Assembly: GCA_020346825.1 (NCBI GenBank)
Contig: CP070791.1
Span: 648,341 to 659,170, forward strand
Source of the DNA: Candidatus Bathyarchaeota archaeon
Lineage (GTDB): Archaea > Thermoproteota > Bathyarchaeia > Bathyarchaeales > Bathyarchaeaceae
DNA length: 10,830 nucleotides
Direction of reading: 5' to 3'
A program made the position numbers and the translations under genes. The notes below the pieces were generated by a model. It was not told the origin of the DNA and did no database searches. It worked only from the letters and a program-made list of their open reading frames with translations. Below, piece by piece: positions 6,567-10,830 of the stretch. Each line of letters starts with the position of its first letter. Within the stretch, counting starts at the first letter, position 1.

Positions 6567-7571
6567 GTGCCTTACACAAGAAAATTACAGAAAATTGGAG
6601 AGAGTCTTTTCGTTTCACTTCCGAAGTTATGGATCAAACGGATGCAACTTAACAAAGGTGATTTGGTCATGCTAATTGAACAGCCAGATTATTCTGTTGT
6701 CGTACATCCAGGGGTTAAGAATGAGAGTCTAAAGCAAATAATTTTGGATGTCGACGTCGAGGAGTCAAAATGGTCCATTAAACGAAGGGTCACTGGAGCG
6801 TATGTTGACGGGTTTGATGTTATTAAATTAAGAGCTGTAGATAGATTCACCGAAGAACAGCAAGACGTAACAAGAGAGACAATCGCGGCTCTTTTCGGTC
6901 TAGAGATTATCGAATTAACATCGAACTCAGTTACAATTCAATGCCTATTGGCGAAGAGATTGCCTATTGAAAGCACGATGCAAAGAGTCCATAACATAAT
7001 AAAATCAATGTTCAGTGAAACAGTTACGGCCCTGAGGGAAAGAAACCCCGAGGCAGTCAAAGGTGTGATCAAGAGGACCAAGGATGTTAGGAGGCTTACT
7101 TTGGTTTTGCACCGGCTCCTTCGAAGCATATTACTATTTCCAATTGAACGAACACCAGAAATGAAACCGATAGACAGCGTTGACTTTCTCAGAGTGATGG
7201 ACAAAATCGCAGAGATCTCTAGAAGCATTAAGAAAATTGGTGAAAGCGTTGCCACATGGGAACTATCATTTCCTGATTCTATTCTAGAACCATTGCTTGT
7301 GATATGCACTAGAATTATGGAACTATATGATTCCTCTATGGAAGCTTTGATGTCAAAGGATGTGCCGTTAGCAAATCGCGTCCTAGACGAGAAACTGGAA
7401 CCAATATTGGATGAATTGTGGGAGACTGTTTTGGAGGCAGAAGAGAAAGCAGAGATCTCCGGTCCCACATTCTCCTATACCTTGAGAATCGTAGATAACC
7501 TCAAACAAATGTGTGGATACAGCCTAGAAATAGCGGAGATCGCTATTGACCGCGCTGAGGAACTTTCCTAG
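6567..7571 (+). CDS. AbrB-PhoU fusion regulator (phosphate uptake regulator-like)
   Basis: This 334-residue protein starts with a SpoVT/AbrB-type DNA-binding domain (about 3-50: RKLQKIGESLFVSLPKLWIK..LNKGDLVML). A linker region follows to about 130, then two PhoU-type helical repeats (about 130-334). Archaeal proteins of this design are annotated as phosphate uptake regulators. PhoU domains bind metals and modulate the Pst transporter or histidine kinases in bacteria; the AbrB part suggests direct DNA binding here (inference). In the first repeat the usual metal-ligand motif appears altered: VRRLTLVLHRLLRS lacks the acidic residues I expect from relatives. The start is GTG 6567 with a strong ribosome site. 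It is divergent from atpI, sharing a 100-130 base control region, and no pst transporter gene is in the window, so its targets may include the ATP synthase genes. Confidence 0.85.
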   Translation: MPYTRKLQKIGESLFVSLPKLWIKRMQLNKGDLVMLIEQPDYSVVVHPGVKNESLKQIILDVDVEESKWSIKRRVTGAYVDGFDVIKLRAVDRFTEEQQDVTRETIAALFGLEIIELTSNSVTIQCLLAKRLPIESTMQRVHNIIKSMFSETVTALRERNPEAVKGVIKRTKDVRRLTLVLHRLLRSILLFPIERTPEMKPIDSVDFLRVMDKIAEISRSIKKIGESVATWELSFPDSILEPLLVICTRIMELYDSSMEALMSKDVPLANRVLDEKLEPILDELWETVLEAEEKAEISGPTFSYTLRIVDNLKQMCGYSLEIAEIAIDRAEELS

Positions 7572-7700
7572 AACAATTAAACGCAAGAAGGTGAGACACT
7601 TGAAAGGTAGAGAAACCGCTTGTGGCAAGCTACACACTCGTAACCTACTTCTCTTGCATAGTCAATACCGATTCATGAACTTACAAATTCTCATTACCTC
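7572..7700 (+). other. Spacer between the PhoU-like gene and the atpK promoter
   Basis: Holds a hairpin GCTTG-TGG-CAAGC (7618-7630), which could end the upstream transcript although no T-run follows. A Shine-Dalgarno-like AGGTGAG (7589-7595) lies before a TTG at 7600 that opens a 44-codon frame ending at 7734. That frame runs into the atpK TATA box and looks unlike a protein, so I do not call a gene. Confidence 0.35.
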
Positions 7701-7726
7701 TGCGTGCGCATACAGGAGAGAGAATT

Positions 7727-7767
7727 CCTTTTAAACCATTTAACTTTACATAATAACAATCAAGGGG
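7727..7767 (+). promoter_or_regulatory. atpK promoter and ribosome binding site
   Basis: CCTTTTAAACC (7727-7737) is a good archaeal TATA box and places the transcript start near 7758. GGGG (7764-7767) precedes the ATG at 7773 by five bases. An upstream open-frame extension of the gene begins at 7704, but it includes this TATA box and so cannot be translated from this message. The GC run TGCGTGCGCA (7701-7710) lies 18 bases upstream. Confidence 0.6.
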
Positions 7768-7772
7768 TTCAA

Positions 7773-8222
7773 ATGTTAGATCCTAATCTTGCTAGTTTAA
7801 TCGGTATAGCGCTCGCCATTCTCGTCCCAATCGTTTCAGCCGCTTTTGCAATTATAATATGTGGAACATCTATAGCTGCTGTAGGAACTGAAAAACCCGA
7901 GCTACTCAGCAAGTTGATCATAACCATAGTTCTAGGCGAAGCTTTAGCAATATATGGGCTACTCATTGCGTTTATGCTTTTATCAAAGCTGCCCGCGATC
8001 ACGACGATGGATGCTGGAAATAAAGCTCTTTTTTCTGGCGCAATCATAGCAGTCGCAACGGTTGCCGCCGGTGCTGGAATCAGCTATGTTGGATCTTCGC
8101 TGGCGGGCGCCACTGCCGAAAAGCCTGAAACGTTTTCATCAAACGTCATTGGAGTGGTTCTATCCGAAGCCCTGGCGATATACGGTCTATTGATAGCATT
8201 CATGATTATCGGCCAAATCTAA
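7773..8222 (+). CDS. atpK: A-type ATP synthase subunit K (c-ring proteolipid, double hairpin)
   Basis: From ATG 7773 the protein has 149 residues and four membrane helices: two fused copies of the two-helix c-subunit hairpin. Both copies keep the polar loop (EKPEL at 40-44, EKPET at 116-120). Both also keep the ion-carrying glutamate in the identical block EALAIYGLLIAFM (Glu56 and Glu132), so each hairpin should bind an ion. The two blocks differ at 9 of 13 codons, all silently, so the duplication is old and held by selection. Helix 1 of each copy shows no glutamine at the position used by Na+-binding rotors, and Glu is followed by Ala rather than Ser or Thr, so proton use is likelier (inference). 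It is on the strand opposite to all other ATP synthase genes here, and is followed after 10 bases by the basic-protein gene. Confidence 0.95.
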   Translation: MLDPNLASLIGIALAILVPIVSAAFAIIICGTSIAAVGTEKPELLSKLIITIVLGEALAIYGLLIAFMLLSKLPAITTMDAGNKALFSGAIIAVATVAAGAGISYVGSSLAGATAEKPETFSSNVIGVVLSEALAIYGLLIAFMIIGQI

Positions 8223-8232
8223 TGCATGCAAC

Positions 8233-8844
8233 ATGGTGAAAGCAAGACTCATGAAGAAAAGAACGAACTACTACCTCTACTACGAAAGGCTTATGAAAAT
8301 ACGACTTGAAAAGCCCATGGTGGAAGCCCCCGAATACGAAGTCCTTTCAAAGCGTTATCCACACCTTGCCGAATCAATCAAATTGAAAAGGGAAATAACG
8401 AGACTAGAGAAAAAACGGGGGGCCATCAAGGAAAGGACCATGAAACTCCAAATAAGAAAAGAAATACTCGCCATGAAAGCGAAGTTAAAGCGAGAGAACA
8501 TTTTGAAGAAGTTACATGGAGAAAGCAGACGGGAAGCTGTCTTCCAAATACATTTCACAATAAGGAGCATTAATGAACGTATCTTCTCATTAGCTAGGCG
8601 AATCAGCGTAGCTTTTGGGACAACAGATAGGAAAATTCATGAAATGCTTCTTTCACCGGTTTTTGACCTGAAGTCCTTGGATGCGGCTGAGAGGAGTTTG
8701 GCGGTTAGAGAATGGCTTCACAAGCACCATAAAAAGCCCTCAATTAAGCTTAAAGCTTCGGGGTGGCTTCGCAAGAAATATCTTATTCTAGAAGCAGAGA
8801 AAATCAACAAAGCTGAAAAGAACAGGGGATCAAATGCCGCTTAG
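8233..8844 (+). CDS. Unrecognised, very basic helical protein cotranscribed with atpK
   Basis: I do not recognise this 203-residue protein. It has no membrane segments or signal peptide. Lys and Arg are frequent throughout, with a charged, probably coiled-coil stretch at about residues 48-95 (for example KLKREITRLEKKRGAIKERT). The N-terminus has a tyrosine cluster (NYYLYYERL, 12-20), a middle segment near 101-128 looks like a compact helix pair, and the tail is again basic (HKHHKKP, KASGWLRKKYL). It begins 10 bases after the atpK stop, so it is very likely on the atpK message. ATG 8233 lacks a clear ribosome site; ATG 8251 has GGTGA 11 bases before it and would remove six residues. Its end overlaps the atpC stop by 4 bp, convergently. 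RNA or membrane-lipid binding or a c-ring assembly role are guesses. Confidence 0.75.
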   Translation: MVKARLMKKRTNYYLYYERLMKIRLEKPMVEAPEYEVLSKRYPHLAESIKLKREITRLEKKRGAIKERTMKLQIRKEILAMKAKLKRENILKKLHGESRREAVFQIHFTIRSINERIFSLARRISVAFGTTDRKIHEMLLSPVFDLKSLDAAERSLAVREWLHKHHKKPSIKLKASGWLRKKYLILEAEKINKAEKNRGSNAA

Positions 8845-9926
8845 ATGGGTAGTATCAACAGCTTCCTTATTTTACTTGGGGAAACCCCGTCTTCTATTCC
8901 GTTCACGATAGCCCTTAGATTCCTAACTTCAAACCATTTTAAATTCAGAAAAGCTAAGATTAACCCGATGTTAAAGAACGGAGTGTATCTCTTTAGCATA
9001 CGCCGATTGGTTTTAAGTAAACTTTTGTCAAGAGCTGTTTCTAGTCGAGGTAGTGACCGAGAGGCTGAATATTCCCTTTGGATGTCAGTTAACATGTACT
9101 GGTAATCTCTGGTAAGTGAAAGCTTAGGTATTGTTGACAATCTCTTGACAAAAGCTTCTATATCAGCTACTTCTATGGTTTCCTCCAACTCTTTTCCCTC
9201 AAATACGCCAGATATTGGAATAAGATTACGTCTTATCTTATCTTCGCTGGATCCCATCGCTCTACATCTCAAAATGACCTTGATATTTACAGAAGCAATC
9301 TCTATTCCAAGAACGGTTTCTGCAATCTTCTTATCCAAACCGTTAAGCTTTTCAGCGGCTCTCCAGAGTTCACCGTAAACGTATTTGTCTAAAGCAATCT
9401 CGAGCAGAAGCAAAACTCCAGTTTTTTCATATTCTCTTAACACGTCCATAAGCACCAAACCATATTCTAGATCTAAGAGCAGCTCAACCACATCGTTAAC
9501 GTTGTTAGAGCTCTCTAAGATTCTTCTGCACCTAGCCTCATTCAGTCTTCCAACAGGTGTAATATATTCTAGGGCTTCATCAACTCTTATATTCGCAACC
9601 TTCGCCCGAAGCATGGCTTTTATATTGCCTACCTCAAGCTTCTTAAGAACTACATGAAGTAGAAACCTAATGTCTTTTGGCGACCATTCCATGATTTTCT
9701 CGCATGTTCTTATGAAGTTCTTTAGGAAAGCAGTTTCAAGAGAAAGGGAACTGAGTTTTTCGGTTGGCATGGCTATTATCTCTGGGCGATATTGTGTTTT
9801 TGTTAACATTGATTGAATATATGTAAGGTTTCTACCAGCCAAGTTAGCCATATCTTCTGGTTTAATGAGTGAGAGTTTAGCAGCTATGACCTTTGGCGAT
9901 ATGCGTTTGTACTTCCATACATTCAT
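8841..9926 (-). CDS. atpC: A-type ATP synthase subunit C (central stalk socket)
   Basis: This 361-residue all-helical protein is the socket (V-ATPase subunit d homologue) that couples the D/F central shaft to the c-ring. The C-terminal block NIGLILAFLNLKWFEVRNLR followed by AIVNGIEDGVSPSKIRKLLI is diagnostic. Earlier, YITPVGRLNEARCRRILE (about 121-138) and the repeated pattern of short charged helices fit the three-fold structure of the family, as does the length. The ATG at 9926 is chosen because the frame has an in-frame TGA some 45 bases upstream and no other start codon between. It lies 94 bases after atpD on the same strand and is probably on the A-B-D message. The next expected gene in euryarchaeal operons, atpF, does not follow; the plus-strand gene converges instead. 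Confidence 0.93.
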   Translation of the reverse strand: MNVWKYKRISPKVIAAKLSLIKPEDMANLAGRNLTYIQSMLTKTQYRPEIIAMPTEKLSSLSLETAFLKNFIRTCEKIMEWSPKDIRFLLHVVLKKLEVGNIKAMLRAKVANIRVDEALEYITPVGRLNEARCRRILESSNNVNDVVELLLDLEYGLVLMDVLREYEKTGVLLLLEIALDKYVYGELWRAAEKLNGLDKKIAETVLGIEIASVNIKVILRCRAMGSSEDKIRRNLIPISGVFEGKELEETIEVADIEAFVKRLSTIPKLSLTRDYQYMLTDIQREYSASRSLPRLETALDKSLLKTNRRMLKRYTPFFNIGLILAFLNLKWFEVRNLRAIVNGIEDGVSPSKIRKLLILPI

Positions 9927-9944
9927 TCTGACCGTAAGCTCCTT

Positions 9945-9959
9945 ACTCCCTTGAGGAGT
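9945..9959 (-). other. Small hairpin in the atpD-atpC gap
   Basis: ACTCC and GGAGT form a 5-bp inverted repeat around a 5-base loop, about 20 bases before the atpC start. It may tune atpC translation or mark a processing site, since GGAG stretches beside it resemble ribosome binding sites. Weak evidence. Confidence 0.25.
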
Positions 9960-10020
9960 TTCGTTTCATCCGATGTTTCGCACCATGAAATTCGCATACA
10001 AGAGACCGCCGGATCGATGC

Positions 10021-10665
10021 CTAGCTTAGTTTTGTGGCACGCTCTTTTCTTTTTCTCTGGAGCACTCTCACTCGGATAGCGTCTTGCCGCTCTGTTTCTT
10101 CAAGAATTAATTCGATATACCTTATTGCGGCGTCAAGTTCAGGTAAAATTCTGTACTCAAGTCTGTTTATTTGCCGTTTTTTGATAGATATGACCTCGAG
10201 AATCTCTCTGATTGAGGCCTCTGCCTCTGCAAGTCTAATGATGTACTTTAGTGCGCCCCTCATCCTTAAGGCTGATTCGTCTAAGCTCGCTGGTGAATCT
10301 AATATGCTGAATCGAGGTTCCGAAATTCTAGCGGTTCCTTCGGTAAAGCCAAATGAAGGAAACGAGATTCCAAGAACACCTTTCTTTGTACCTGTAGTTA
10401 TGTCGAAATCGGTTGGTTGGGCAACTAGCGAAAGTTCTTCGATCTTCTTTGAACCTGTGATCATTTTTGCTTCAATAAATAAGTCGTAAGCTTCGTTTTG
10501 AGCTTGATACATTTGATCTCGAATGGAAGGTATTTGCTTCAGAAATTCGAAAAGAGTCACTATCAAGGCTTCCAAATCTTTTTTCAGGATATCAATGATG
10601 CCATCAGCCAATGCCCTACGGCGCCTTAGTCTCAAAAGTTCTAGGCGTGTTGGATGTATGCCCAC
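10021..10665 (-). CDS. atpD: A-type ATP synthase subunit D (central rotor shaft)
   Basis: Subunit D is the long antiparallel coiled-coil shaft rotating inside the A3B3 head, equivalent to gamma. From GTG 10665 it has 214 residues, beginning GIHPTRLELLRLRRRRALA. This matches the family's characteristic P-T-R-x-E-L-L opening and usual length. The middle has the divergent loop region (about 75-140), and the C-terminal helix contains RRINRLEYR-like sequence (KRQINRLEYRILPELDA, about 170-186) and ends in a Lys/Arg-rich tail. The frame remains open up to an ATG at 10743, but those 26 extra residues overlap the end of atpB and do not resemble the family. With the GTG start, only 4 bases separate the atpB stop (10670) from atpD, which implies translational coupling. 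Confidence 0.93.
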   Translation of the reverse strand: MGIHPTRLELLRLRRRRALADGIIDILKKDLEALIVTLFEFLKQIPSIRDQMYQAQNEAYDLFIEAKMITGSKKIEELSLVAQPTDFDITTGTKKGVLGISFPSFGFTEGTARISEPRFSILDSPASLDESALRMRGALKYIIRLAEAEASIREILEVISIKKRQINRLEYRILPELDAAIRYIELILEETERQDAIRVRVLQRKRKERATKLS

Positions 10666-10669
10666 GAGT

Positions 10670-10830
10670 TCAACTGACAAGGCTACTACCAGCGTTTCTA
10701 AGTCTGTGTTTGGGATGGTACTTCTTGATGATGCCCGGATCAATTCTTGCGAACTCAGATTCAGGGAGTATCGACAAAAGTTCCCAGCCGAGATTTAGGG
10801 TCGTTTCTATGTCTCGATCTTCATTCATGC
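10670..10830 (-). CDS. atpB: A-type ATP synthase subunit B (partial, C-terminal 52 residues)
   Basis: The minus strand from the right edge reads DIETTLNLGWELLSILPESE followed by FARIDPGIIKKYHP and then a stop (TGA at 10672-10670). This is the standard C-terminus of the non-catalytic regulatory B subunit of archaeal ATP synthases, which alternates with catalytic A in the hexameric head. I read it directly from the sequence. The start and the nucleotide-site region lie beyond the window. The neighbour atpD begins 4 bases later. Confidence 0.92.
   Translation of the reverse strand, partial: MNEDRDIETTLNLGWELLSILPESEFARIDPGIIKKYHPKHRLRNAGSSLVS

Noticed and set aside
7704..7772. Extension of atpK to a start at 7704
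   Set aside because: The added 23 codons contain the TATA box and ribosome binding site, and the family starts at the membrane helix a few residues after ATG 7773.
10666..10743. Extension of atpD to ATG 10743
   Set aside because: It overlaps the conserved C-terminus of atpB in another frame and is not family-like.

Overview
The window looks archaeal. It carries genes for seven subunits of an A-type (A/V-type) ATP synthase, an archaeal-type cofactor-independent phosphoglycerate mutase, a PadR regulator with a paired-cysteine N-terminus, and an AbrB-PhoU fusion regulator. It also has TATA-box-like sequences about 26-31 bp before expected transcript starts, frequent TTG and GTG starts, and a tRNA whose D-loop is interrupted by an intron-like insertion. 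Base composition is moderate. A mesophilic TACK-group archaeon, perhaps a Bathyarchaeia-like lineage, fits; that placement is inference from gene style, not a search.

Left part (1-3280), all on the minus strand: the 5' part of apgM (its C-terminus runs off the left edge), a 396-residue CPA2-type cation/proton antiporter, a 319-base gene-free stretch, a small PadR-family repressor gene with a TTG start, and a tRNA-Gly(CCC) gene with encoded CCA and about 31 extra bases in the D-loop.

Middle and right (3436-10830): the ATP synthase genes, broken into several transcription units. On the minus strand lie atpI, then atpH-atpE (peripheral stalk). Divergent from atpI is an AbrB-PhoU regulator gene on the plus strand. 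It is followed by a plus-strand unit of atpK (the c-ring proteolipid, a fused double hairpin) and an unrecognised very basic 203-residue protein. From the right edge the minus strand carries the end of atpB, then atpD and atpC; atpC converges on the basic-protein gene with a 4-bp overlap. The canonical euryarchaeal order H-I-K-E-C-F-A-B-D is therefore shuffled. AtpF and AtpA are not in the window.

Several open reading frames extend too far upstream. For atpK and atpI the extra 5' coding stretch contains the promoter, and for atpD it overlaps atpB, so shorter starts are preferred here. Five of the intergenic regions contain an alternating purine-pyrimidine GC run (TGCGCGCA-like) a short distance upstream of a TATA-like box. 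The atpK and atpH promoters are also alike over a longer stretch, which suggests coordinated control of the separated ATP synthase units.
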